Shown piece by piece: positions 1 to 6,004 of a stretch of 9,943 nt of DNA. Source of the DNA: Planctomycetales bacterium. GTDB lineage: Bacteria > Planctomycetota > UBA11346. The notes under the pieces are model-generated. The model was not told the origin of the DNA, did no database searches, and worked only from the letters and a program-made list of their open reading frames with translations. Where the stretch lies: assembly GCA_025362255.1 (NCBI GenBank), contig JANYGY010000085.1:1-9943 (forward strand), read 5' to 3'. The position numbers were made by a program, and so were the translations under genes. Position 1 is the first letter of the stretch. Each line of letters opens with the position of its first letter.

Positions 1-1
1 C

Positions 2-655
2 TACAGTTTTTTTCTGCTGCTGGGGATGCCGAAAATCCGCACGTTTATCAAGGATTATCTGCCCGGAGTCCACAAGCCCCAAATCGTCCGCATCACCCGT
101 GAAATCGAGAAGGTGGTGTCGGCATTTTTCCGCGGTCGGCTGCTGATCTGCGTAATCTGCTCGGTCGTCGGCTGCCTCGGCTTCTTGACCATCGGGCTGT
201 TCGGAGTCTACGTGCCCTACGGGATGCTGTGGGGCATCGGCATCGGCCTAGCCACCGCCATTCCCCTGGCCGGCTTGCTGTTCGTGATTCCGGCAGTGGC
301 CCTGACGATGATGTCGCCGGGGGCGGGCATGACGGATCTGATCGCCGTTATGGTGGTCTATGGCATCGTCCAGGGTCTCGAAGCCTGTCTGATCCCGATC
401 ATCATGGGCCGTGAGGTCGAGCTGCATCCGGTGACCCTGATCGTCGCCTTGCTGCTGTGCGGTAAGCTTCTTGGCCTATTGGGACTTATTCTGGCCGTAC
501 CGATCGCTGCGAGCTTCCGCATCTTGCTGCGCGAATATTTCTGGCCCCGGCTGAAATCGTGGGCGGATACCGGGCATTGGCAGATCACTTCGCCGCTGAC
601 CCCCGTGGCAGTGCAGCCATTTTCAGCGCAGCAAACGCCAGAGCAGCAATCGTGA
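2..655 (+). CDS. AI-2E family transporter (PerM/YdiK-like), C-terminal part
   Basis: The reading frame is open to the left edge, so the true start lies outside the window; an internal ATG at 26 is not needed as a start. The 217 visible residues are the C-terminal part of a family that is usually about 350 residues long. Several hydrophobic spans are visible, including a long one from GRLLICVICSVVG through the IPLAGLLFVIPAVALTMM stretch. The family-typical end follows: YGIVQGLEACLIPIIMGR, then HPVTLIVALLLCGKLLGLLG and an AVPIAASFRILLREYF segment. These are inner-membrane proteins; members have been linked to autoinducer-2 export, Na+/H+ exchange or simply unknown substrates, so the substrate cannot be named. 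The stop TGA at 653-655 overlaps the GTG start of the thiamin gene, suggesting co-translation, although no functional link to thiamin is obvious. Confidence 0.88.
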   Translation, partial: YSFFLLLGMPKIRTFIKDYLPGVHKPQIVRITREIEKVVSAFFRGRLLICVICSVVGCLGFLTIGLFGVYVPYGMLWGIGIGLATAIPLAGLLFVIPAVALTMMSPGAGMTDLIAVMVVYGIVQGLEACLIPIIMGREVELHPVTLIVALLLCGKLLGLLGLILAVPIAASFRILLREYFWPRLKSWADTGHWQITSPLTPVAVQPFSAQQTPEQQS

Positions 656-1683
656 GCACCGCGGTCTGGCGGCTGCTTGATGCCAACGGCAATCGTGCCG
701 CCGAAGGACTGCGCGTGCTTGAGGATGTGGCGCGCTTCATCCTCGACGATGCACGGCTCGCCGGGCTGGCCAAAGCCATGCGTCACGAGCTGCGCCAGGC
801 GATCCCAGCCGCCGCGGTGCAGGCGCGCGACACCGGCGGCGATGTCGGCACCAGCGTGAAGGCGGCGGGCGAGATGGAGCGCGACCGCCCACTCGACCTG
901 ATCCGGGCCAATGCGGCGCGCGTCGCCGAGGCCGTCCGCGCGGCCGAGGAAGCAGCGAAATTACTGGGCAATGCCAGCCTCGCCGGGTTGCTTGAACAGC
1001 TTCGCTATCGCCTCTACCAGCTCGAAAGCGGACTGCTCGCCAGATTTCCGGCGTGGCAATTGTTGCGGGTTCGGCTTTACGCCCTGGTCGACACCAGCCT
1101 GACCGCAGATCCCGTGGGCGTTGCTGCGGCGGTTGCCCGCGGGGGTGCGGGGGCGGTGCAGTTGCGCGCGAAAAATCTTTCCGGTCGGGCCTATCGCGAG
1201 CTGGCGGCGCGGGTGCAGGAAGCCTGCCGAAACCATCACGCCCTGTTCATCGTCAACGATCAGGTGGCGGTGGCCCGTGCGCTTGGCGCTGATGGGGTGC
1301 ATGTCGGCCAGGATGATCTGCTGGTCGCCGACGTGCGGGCGGTGGTCGGTCCGCAGTGCGCGATCGGCCTGAGCTGCCACACGTCCGAGCAGGCGCGCAA
1401 GGCACTTGAGCTGGGCGTCGATTACCTCGGATTGGGGCCGATGTTTGCGACCACCACCAAGCCGCACGAGCCGTGTCGCGGTCCGGAATTGCTGGATGCG
1501 GTGCGCGGATTCCTTGATCGTCCGAGTTTCGCGATCGGCGGAATTGACGCGGCGCGCCTGCGCGAAATCGGACCGCGATTGCCCCACGGCGCGGCGGTCG
1601 CCGGCGCCTTGTGCCGGGCCGCCGATCCTGAACGCGCTGCGGCAGAATTGCTGGCGATTATGGTACCTGATGAATTCGGTTGA
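652..1683 (+). CDS. thiE: Bifunctional ThiD2-ThiE: HMP-phosphate kinase / thiamine-phosphate synthase
   Basis: This 343-residue protein has two parts. Residues 1-130 match the ThiD2 type of hydroxymethylpyrimidine-phosphate kinase (about 130 residues, often fused to ThiE): LLDANGNRAAEGLRVLEDVARF near the start (residues 8-29), RDTGGDVGTS at 59-68 and a later NAARVAEAVRAAEEAAK stretch. Residues 138-340 are a ThiE TIM barrel that joins HMP-PP to thiazole phosphate. Its ligand motifs are all present: QLRAK (170-174), VND (201-203), GVHVGQDD (215-222), GLSCHT (239-244), GPMFATTTK (262-270) and IGGI (295-298). The GTG at 652 is chosen because it sits in a 4-bp GTGA overlap with the permease stop and begins exactly at the ThiD2 domain. 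No Shine-Dalgarno is obvious, as expected for coupling. There is no room for a TPP riboswitch directly upstream. ThiE identity is near certain; the ThiD2 role follows from family knowledge. Confidence 0.93.
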   Translation: MSTAVWRLLDANGNRAAEGLRVLEDVARFILDDARLAGLAKAMRHELRQAIPAAAVQARDTGGDVGTSVKAAGEMERDRPLDLIRANAARVAEAVRAAEEAAKLLGNASLAGLLEQLRYRLYQLESGLLARFPAWQLLRVRLYALVDTSLTADPVGVAAAVARGGAGAVQLRAKNLSGRAYRELAARVQEACRNHHALFIVNDQVAVARALGADGVHVGQDDLLVADVRAVVGPQCAIGLSCHTSEQARKALELGVDYLGLGPMFATTTKPHEPCRGPELLDAVRGFLDRPSFAIGGIDAARLREIGPRLPHGAAVAGALCRAADPERAAAELLAIMVPDEFG

Positions 1684-1936
1684 GCCGCTTTCAGCAGGAG
1701 CCAAAGCACCCGGGCCGCCGTGGCGACTGCGTTTCGCCTTGGTCCATCTGATGCAGCTGCCCGCGCTCGGACTCGCCATGTTCGGCCAGCCGCCGACCGC
1801 GTGGTGGGTCGCCGCCGCGTGGGGTTCGGTGGTGTGCTGCGCGGGGACCGATTCGGGTTGGCGCTGGCGCAATCGGCTGCTGGTGTTCGAGGCGATTCTG
1901 TGGCTGACCTTCGTGCTCGCTTTCGGCATCAATTGA
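1670..1936 (+). CDS. Small hypothetical membrane protein overlapping thiE
   Basis: This 88-residue protein of unrecognised family starts at an ATG 14 bp inside the 3' end of the ThiD2-ThiE gene. After a short polar N-terminus (residues 1-20) there are two or three hydrophobic segments: about 23-39 (ALVHLMQLPALGLAMFG), 43-58 (AWWVAAAWGSVVCCAG) and 68-88 (LLVFEAILWLTFVLAFGIN). A basic loop GWRWRNR lies between the last two. The codons are strongly G/C-ending, like the neighbouring real genes, and the frame stays open to a TGA at 1934-1936 just before the convergent junction. These points argue for a translated inner-membrane protein. The ribosome site is weak, so translation is probably coupled to thiE. 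A role in thiamin or precursor uptake can be imagined from position only; I assign no function. Confidence 0.65.
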   Translation: MNSVEPLSAGAKAPGPPWRLRFALVHLMQLPALGLAMFGQPPTAWWVAAAWGSVVCCAGTDSGWRWRNRLLVFEAILWLTFVLAFGIN

Positions 1937-1947
1937 GCGGCTTCAGC

Positions 1948-2003
1948 TGAGAAACGTCAGTTGAGAAACGTCATTTGAGAAACGTCAGTTGAGAAACGTC
2001 AGT
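1948..2003. repeat. Four tandem copies of a 14-bp repeat at a convergent gene junction
   Basis: The unit TGAGAAACGTCAGT occurs at 1948-1961, 1962-1975 (one change, G to T), 1976-1989 and 1990-2003 with no spacers. The array fills most of the 62 bp between two converging genes. Its last copy contains the minus-strand stop codon (TGA, plus-strand 1999-2001) of the lipoprotein hydrolase. Each unit carries TGA on the plus strand and TCA, which is TGA on the other strand, so the array supplies stops on both strands. There is no T-tract, so it is not an ordinary intrinsic terminator. Confidence 0.9.
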
Positions 2004-3456
2004 TGCGTGGTTTGAGCAGCGCCGTCCCGCCGGCGGCCCAGCGGATGCCGGCATCGGGACGGCTGGCGGTAATCTGGATAGTGAATTCCAAGGTCGGCGT
2101 GGTCAGCCAACCAGGCACGATATAGCGCCGAAACAGCGGCATTCCGACCGTCTGCTGACCACCGCCCAGGCGCTGCCCGGCACACCACGTCTGGTCATCG
2201 CCCTCGATGGTTCCCAGATCGAACACCAGATCGCGTCCCAGCCAGGCGGGCGGGATTCGCACCCAGGTCCGGACATTGCGCGTGCCGGCGGGACGCGGCC
2301 ACATGGCGGTGCGATCCGCCGGCGCGGCACGCCACGCCCAGGTGGCACACATCGGCGCCTGGGCATCGCCGACCCAGCCGAGCAGCGGGCCGTCGAGAGC
2401 GCGATACGCATCCGGGGTCATCAGCCGCTCCAGCCACGCCAGCATCGCCGGCATCGTCAGCCCCGGGTCGAGGACGGTGCGGATGTGCTCTTGGCCGGGA
2501 ATCAGAACCCGCTGCACCGGACCCGCCAACGCCGGCGCGAGCAGCGCACTTTGCGTGGCGGGCACCAGATCGTCATCCACGCCATGGATCAGCAGCACCG
2601 GTTGCCGCACCTGGGCCGCCCAGGCCAACGGGCTGTCGGCCTCGGGGGAGAAATCCGCCGCGCGGCCCATCGCTGCGACAACCCGGTCGACCAGCGCATC
2701 GGTGGTCAGCCAATTCAACCAGCCGACGAATCGCTTGGCGAAAAACGGAGCGACATCGCGCAAGCGGGCGAACGGCGCAATCGCGACGATGCCGGCCAAT
2801 ACTGGATCTTCAGCGTGGCCAACCCCCTGGTTTGCGCCGCTCATCGCCGCCGCCGTCATCAAGGCGACCGAGCCACCGAGGCTGTACCCGACCACCGCCA
2901 CGGGCGGTTTGAGGGCCCCCGTGGCCGCCAAGCGCTGCAGCGCCTCGCGAACGTCGGCCGCTTCGTGGCGACCGAATGAAACCACCTCGCCGGTGCTCTC
3001 GCCATGACCACGCAGATCGAGCAGGATGCAACGGAACCCAGCATTGGCGAAGCAGGCAGCATGTGGCGAGGTCAGCTCGCTGCTGCCACCAAGACCATGC
3101 AGCAGGACGATGGTGCCGATCGGCGGTAGCACCCGAGTCATCGGCCACGCGTGGCACCAGACCTCTTCATCGCGCAATGTCCACGGCATCCACGGCGCAT
3201 CGGTCGGCTCAACCACCACCGCGCGCAGGCTGATCGCCCCGCTGGCCACGGTGATGCGGCGCACCGATACCGCCTCGGCGAGGCTCATGCCAAGGGTCGC
3301 AGGCACCGACGTTTGTAAGGGTAGTCGATCTGCCCAGGCGTGATTCGGCGCCCGGACCACGTGCCGTGCGATGGCGTTGGCGCAGCCGCTCACGCTGAGA
3401 AGGCTGAGAAGGCTGAATCCGGCAAAAATGGCAACCAACGGTGCGATGCGAAACAT
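1999..3456 (-). CDS. Lipoprotein alpha/beta-hydrolase with C-terminal galactose-binding-like domain
   Basis: The 485-residue product begins with a lipoprotein signal: a hydrophobic stretch at residues 4-21, then V-S-G-C with the lipidated Cys at 25. An alpha/beta-hydrolase domain spans about 65-345. It has the oxyanion segment VLLHGLGGSS (117-126), LDLRGHGES (146-154), the nucleophile elbow GYSLGG with Ser192, HGVDDDLVP (291-299) with Asp295 as likely acid, and GQEH with His324. Residues about 370-485 resemble the sugar-binding beta-sandwich of sialate O-acetylesterases and GH2 enzymes: RTWVRIPPAWLGRDLVFDLG, then IEGDDQTWCAGQRLG and YIVPGWLTTPTLEFTIQI. The usual Asn-Gly of that fold reads Ala-Gly here. 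The product is probably a membrane-anchored esterase or deacylase acting on a carbohydrate ester outside the cytoplasm; the substrate is unknown. The start ATG at 3456 is chosen because it gives a clean signal peptide. The upstream open frame only shadows the neighbouring gene. Confidence 0.85.
   Translation of the reverse strand: MFRIAPLVAIFAGFSLLSLLSVSGCANAIARHVVRAPNHAWADRLPLQTSVPATLGMSLAEAVSVRRITVASGAISLRAVVVEPTDAPWMPWTLRDEEVWCHAWPMTRVLPPIGTIVLLHGLGGSSELTSPHAACFANAGFRCILLDLRGHGESTGEVVSFGRHEAADVREALQRLAATGALKPPVAVVGYSLGGSVALMTAAAMSGANQGVGHAEDPVLAGIVAIAPFARLRDVAPFFAKRFVGWLNWLTTDALVDRVVAAMGRAADFSPEADSPLAWAAQVRQPVLLIHGVDDDLVPATQSALLAPALAGPVQRVLIPGQEHIRTVLDPGLTMPAMLAWLERLMTPDAYRALDGPLLGWVGDAQAPMCATWAWRAAPADRTAMWPRPAGTRNVRTWVRIPPAWLGRDLVFDLGTIEGDDQTWCAGQRLGGGQQTVGMPLFRRYIVPGWLTTPTLEFTIQITASRPDAGIRWAAGGTALLKPRN
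3394..3420. repeat. 9-bp repeat inside a lipoprotein signal peptide
   Basis: GCTGAGAAG occurs twice in tandem (3394-3402 and 3403-3411), followed by a degenerate third copy (GCTGAATCC, 3412-3420). On the minus strand it encodes the FSLLSLLS part of the hydrophobic core just before the lipobox of the hydrolase. Copy changes would alter the core by three residues without shifting frame. Confidence 0.75.
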
Positions 3457-3488
3457 CTGAGATGATCGTGCTAACCCGCACCTGTCCG

Positions 3489-3515
3489 GGTGCCATCCTG
3501 AAACCGGATGGTGCC
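3489..3515. other. Hairpin between the HDOD and hydrolase genes
   Basis: GGTGCCATCC and GGATGGTGCC flank a 7-base loop (TGAAACC). On the plus strand this makes a 10-bp stem that includes two G-U pairs. In the minus-strand transcript, which is the one expected from the flanking genes, six pairs (CCATCC/GGATGG) plus two outer pairs remain, interrupted by two mismatches. It lies 22 bp after the HDOD stop and 33 bp before the hydrolase start. No T-tract follows on either strand, so a terminator is doubtful; it may be an attenuating or mRNA-end structure, or chance. Confidence 0.35.
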
Positions 3516-3536
3516 AGCTCGACCAATCAATCCTCG

Positions 3537-4538
3537 TCAGACGTTCGAGAGATCCGATTGCGCGACGATCTCGGGCATCGCTTTGACTAGATCTTGGAAT
3601 TTGACCGAGTTGAGGCCTGCGGCCTGGATCAGCAGCGCGTCGATCTGATGGTCGAAAGGATGATCCTTCACCAAGCCGACGCCGGCGGCATAGGTCAGCC
3701 GCTCGGCCAAGCGGACGCCCGCAAGTTGGCGCAGCACCTGCACGGACGCGTCCGGCGGAATGCGGTGATGGTGACCGATGACGAGGCGAAGGCCTTCGGG
3801 CAAGGTCCATTTTTCGGCGACTTTTTCACCGGCCCAGCAGTGGTCGAAACCGAGGGCTTCGCGTTCGCGGCGTAGGATGTCGGTTTCGGCCTTGGCTTCG
3901 GGCAACCGCCGGAGCGAGATCTTCTGCTGGGCCAGAAAAGGCCCGAGCACCAGCATGCCGATATCGCGCAGCAATCCGGCGACAAAATATTCCTCGGCGT
4001 CGTCGCGGCTGGCGCCATTGCGTTGGGCGACCGCCTTGGCCAACGCCGCGGTGGCGCACGAATTCAGCCACAGGCCTTTGTCGGCATAGCCGTAACCGGC
4101 GAGGTCGATGGCCAGAATGCTGCTGGTCGAGGCCGCGACCGCGAGACTTTTCAGACTGGCCAGACCGATGATCGTCACCGCCTGGGTAATCGACGAGACC
4201 TGTTTCCCGAGGCCATAGAACGGACTGTTGACCAGTTTGAGCAAGCGCCCGGCCAAGCCGATGTCCTGCTTGATGAGGTCTTCGAGATCAGCGGTGCTCG
4301 ATGCCAGATTGCCGCTGCGCGCGAGGAGCTTCTGGACCACCAGCGGCATCGACGGGATGCGCTCGATGGCGCTCAACACTTCGATTTCACTGACCCGGGC
4401 GATGCCCGCCGACTGACGATACGCCAAACCAGAATCGTCCTCGACCGGATTGACCGGCTTGACTGAAGTCGGCGGCGCGACCACCGGCTCAGTGCCCGCG
4501 GGCACCCCTCTGAATCTGCTGAAAAGGTCGTCAGTCAT
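3537..4538 (-). CDS. HDOD domain signalling protein
   Basis: This 333-residue cytoplasmic protein has a polar, Pro-rich N-terminus (1-50) followed by an HDOD domain from about 52 to 260. The typical opening IPSMPLVVQKLLA (61-73) leads into DLIKQDIGLAGRLLKLVNSPFYG (87-109) and ITQAVTIIGLASLKSL (117-132). The later segments AGLLRDIGMLVLG (187-199) and FDHCWAGEKVAEKWTLPEGL...IGHHH (231-258) match the second half of the family. In the HD position the sequence is Arg191-Asp192, so the metal-binding His is missing, as is common in HDOD proteins, and no phosphodiesterase activity is expected. Such proteins act in signalling, motility and c-di-GMP or stress networks, probably through protein contacts. 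No receiver or GGDEF domain is attached. The ATG at 4538 follows a GGTGA element at about 8 bp. It lies downstream of rlmN on the same strand, separated by a repeat-rich 270-bp spacer. Confidence 0.88.
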   Translation of the reverse strand: MTDDLFSRFRGVPAGTEPVVAPPTSVKPVNPVEDDSGLAYRQSAGIARVSEIEVLSAIERIPSMPLVVQKLLARSGNLASSTADLEDLIKQDIGLAGRLLKLVNSPFYGLGKQVSSITQAVTIIGLASLKSLAVAASTSSILAIDLAGYGYADKGLWLNSCATAALAKAVAQRNGASRDDAEEYFVAGLLRDIGMLVLGPFLAQQKISLRRLPEAKAETDILRREREALGFDHCWAGEKVAEKWTLPEGLRLVIGHHHRIPPDASVQVLRQLAGVRLAERLTYAAGVGLVKDHPFDHQIDALLIQAAGLNSVKFQDLVKAMPEIVAQSDLSNV

Positions 4539-4599
4539 GATCGTTCACCGGCAGTCTACCTCACGATCCAGACCCTCGCCACGGCAAGTTCAGGTGGCC

Positions 4600-4644
4600 A
4601 GAACGGATGAATGCAGAACAGATGAATGCAGGAATGCAGAACAG
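4600..4644. repeat. 15-bp tandem repeat with partial copies
   Basis: AGAACGGATGAATGC (4600-4614) is followed directly by AGAACAGATGAATGC (4615-4629), one base different. Partial units follow: AGGAATGC at 4630-4637 and AGAACAG at 4638-4644. The sequence then passes into the GCGCAGAGACGCAGAG purine-rich stretch at 4650-4665, a type of low-complexity motif that recurs in intergenic DNA of various bacteria (recollection, not checked). Confidence 0.8.
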
Positions 4645-4661
4645 AAGGGCGCAGAGACGCA

Positions 4662-4803
4662 GAGAAAGGCAGGAGCTTGAATACCCGCACCATTCCTGAT
4701 GCGCGTATTTGGAAATGTGGCGGATCCCACGGCAACCAATGCCCAATATCTGCTTATTGCCCAATTGATTCGAATGAAACCGCTGCTCCCTCCTGCCTTT
4801 CTC
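4662..4803. repeat. Inverted repeat pair (14-bp arms) around a 114-bp core
   Basis: GAGAAAGGCAGGAG at 4662-4675 is repeated as its exact reverse complement at 4790-4803. The 114-bp core between the arms is AT-richer and has no gene. Similarity continues imperfectly outside the arms (GACGCA on the left against GACAG on the right, read outward). The layout resembles a small non-autonomous mobile element or an intergenic repeat palindrome, but no clear target-site duplication is visible. The right arm is also the first unit of the 11-bp array. Confidence 0.65.
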
Positions 4804-4876
4804 CTGTCTTACTCCTGTCTCTCTCCTGTTTTCAAAGCAGGTGCTCCCTCCTGTCTTTCTCCTGTTTTCAAAGCAG
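4790..4876. repeat. Array of 11-bp CTCCTG units, with a 29-bp segment duplicated at 36-bp spacing
   Basis: CTCCTG starts at 4790, 4801, 4812 and 4823, exactly 11 bp apart, and again at 4848 and 4859, also 11 bp apart. A larger duplication is superimposed: 4812-4840 and 4848-4876 are identical over 29 bp except for one base, with a 36-bp period. A third, shorter match of 24 bp (one mismatch) links 4784-4807 to 4842-4865. Read on the minus strand, every unit ends in CAGGAG. The array encodes the end of rlmN (4809 onward), including its TAA stop. Confidence 0.88.
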
Positions 4877-5957
4877 TTCTCGCCCCCCGTTTGGTCGGGT
4901 CGCCGAGTTGCCCGCAGGCGGCCATGACCGCATCGCCTTTGGTCGTGCGCAGGCGCACCGCGACGCCGGCGCGATCGAGGCGGGCGCGTACGGCTTCGAT
5001 GTCGTCGGGGGTTGGCGCCAGCCAGGTTCGGCTGGGGATCGGATTGTACGGGATCAGGTTGACCAGCACCGGCAGGCCGGCGAGCCAGGCGATCAGATCC
5101 TGGGTCTGCGCGACGCTGTCGGTCACTCCCGGAATCACCACGCAACTGACCAGGATCCGCCGGCCACTGGCCAGCGGGATCGCCTGCAGGGCTTGCTTGA
5201 GCAGGGCCAGCGGATGCAGCCGGTTCACCGGCATCAACTCGGAGCGCAGGTCGTCATCGGCGGCGGTCAGGCTGACCGCGAGGTTGATCCGATCGAGGCT
5301 CAGCTCGCGCCAGCGGGCGAGGCCGTCGACCCGGCCGACGGTGGAAATGGTGAGATGCCGATGGCGCAATGCCAGACCACCGGGGCCGGTCAGCACGCGC
5401 ACCGCCTGGGCCACCGCGTCGACGTTGTCGAGCGGCTCGCCCATGCCCATAAACACCACGTTGCGCGGTCGGCAGCCGGTGGCGCGCTGCACCGCCAAGA
5501 CCTGAGCGACGATCTCATGCGCGCTCAGGCTGCGGATCAGGCCCATCTTGGCAGTGTGGCAGAATGAGCAGCCCATCTTGCAGCCGACCTGACTGCTGAC
5601 GCACACCGTGTGGTGGCCGCCGGCATGCATCGGAATGAGCACAGCTTCGACCTCGCTGCCGTCAGCCAGGCGACAGAGCACTTTGGTGGTCGTGCCGTGT
5701 TCGCGATCGACGGCCTGCATCATGCCGGAAATCGGCGGCAGTTGTTCGGCCAGGCCCTGGGCTTGAAGGGTGGCGCAGATGCCCGGGCGCGCGCGTTCGG
5801 CCTCGCGCCACAGCGGGGCGTCTGCGGGGACGAACGTGCCGCTGGCCATCATCCGGCGGTACAACTCGAAATGAAACCGCTCGGCGTGACCGACCAGCGC
5901 CCGACTCCACGCCGTGAACGCTGCCAGATCGAGGCCCAGAAGGTCCGCACGTTGCAC
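4809..5957 (-). CDS. rlmN: RlmN/Cfr-family radical SAM RNA methyltransferase
   Basis: This 382-residue enzyme of the RlmN/Cfr family methylates an adenine in RNA, classically C2 of A2503 in 23S rRNA (and of A37 in some tRNAs), using two SAM molecules and a 4Fe-4S cluster. The cluster motif CKMGCSFC gives Cys126, 130 and 133, preceded by VCVSSQVG. The catalytic cysteine pair is visible as Cys119 and Cys348 (AACGQL). Other family signatures are VVFMGMGEPLDNVDAV (167-182), LTISTVGRV (202-210), NLAVSLTAADDDLRSELMPVN (225-245) and VNLIPYNPIPS (299-309). The start is GTG 5957; no earlier in-frame start is seen, and the N-terminal DLLGLDLAAF fits the family's beginning. The ALKTGERQE tail (362-370, 374-382) is unusual and comes from DNA repeats. 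The CHTAKMG sequence departs from the common C-TG-MG, so exact rRNA/tRNA specificity is not certain. Confidence 0.88.
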   Translation of the reverse strand: MQRADLLGLDLAAFTAWSRALVGHAERFHFELYRRMMASGTFVPADAPLWREAERARPGICATLQAQGLAEQLPPISGMMQAVDREHGTTTKVLCRLADGSEVEAVLIPMHAGGHHTVCVSSQVGCKMGCSFCHTAKMGLIRSLSAHEIVAQVLAVQRATGCRPRNVVFMGMGEPLDNVDAVAQAVRVLTGPGGLALRHRHLTISTVGRVDGLARWRELSLDRINLAVSLTAADDDLRSELMPVNRLHPLALLKQALQAIPLASGRRILVSCVVIPGVTDSVAQTQDLIAWLAGLPVLVNLIPYNPIPSRTWLAPTPDDIEAVRARLDRAGVAVRLRTTKGDAVMAACGQLGDPTKRGARTALKTGERQEGAPALKTGERQE

Positions 5958-5965
5958 GCGCTGAC

Positions 5966-5992
5966 GTTGCCCCGCGCGCCACCGTGGGCAAC
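5966..5992. promoter_or_regulatory. Inverted repeat in the 47-bp divergent rlmN / PII-like intergenic region
   Basis: GTTGCCC (5966-5972) and GGGCAAC (5986-5992) form perfect 7-bp arms around a 13-bp, very G/C-rich centre. The two divergent start codons (GTG 5957 on the minus strand and ATG 6005 on the plus strand) leave only 47 bp for both promoters and leaders, and the repeat lies in the middle. It could be an operator shared by both genes or simply a hairpin. No clear -35/-10 boxes are recognisable. Confidence 0.35.
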
Positions 5993-6004
5993 CTGCGCGC
6001 GCTC

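Larger units (their letters stand above)
4539..4808. other. Repeat-rich spacer between rlmN and the HDOD gene
   Basis: This 270-bp stretch contains no convincing gene. It is visibly less G/C-rich than the flanking coding sequence. It holds a 15-bp tandem duplication, a 14-bp inverted repeat about 114 bp apart, the short direct repeat TGCCCAAT at 4740 and 4758, and the start of an 11-bp repeat array that continues into rlmN. Any promoter for the HDOD gene should lie here on the minus strand, but I could not identify convincing -35/-10 elements. Confidence 0.6.

Noticed and set aside
559..651. Upstream start for the ThiD2-ThiE gene
   Set aside because: The extra residues overlap the permease coding region and have no ThiD2 similarity; GTG 652 fits the domain edge and the 4-bp overlap.
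961..1932. 323-residue minus-strand open frame
   Set aside because: Lies opposite ThiD2-ThiE and the small membrane gene; no recognisable domain.
1937..1998. Bidirectional intrinsic terminator
   Set aside because: The junction is tandem repeat with no strong G/C stem and no T-tract.
3457..3810. 118-residue N-terminal extension of the lipoprotein hydrolase frame
   Set aside because: It is Arg/Ser-rich sequence overlapping the HDOD gene in another frame, and it would bury the lipoprotein signal that starts cleanly at 3456.
4790..4876. CRISPR array
   Set aside because: Units are 11 bp with no spacers, and the 29-bp copies are only two, 7 bp apart. The 14-bp array at 1948-2003 also lacks spacers.
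4561..5145. Open frames across the repeat spacer and the rlmN end on both strands
   Set aside because: They translate repeats and out-of-frame rlmN, with no domain; treated as spacer.
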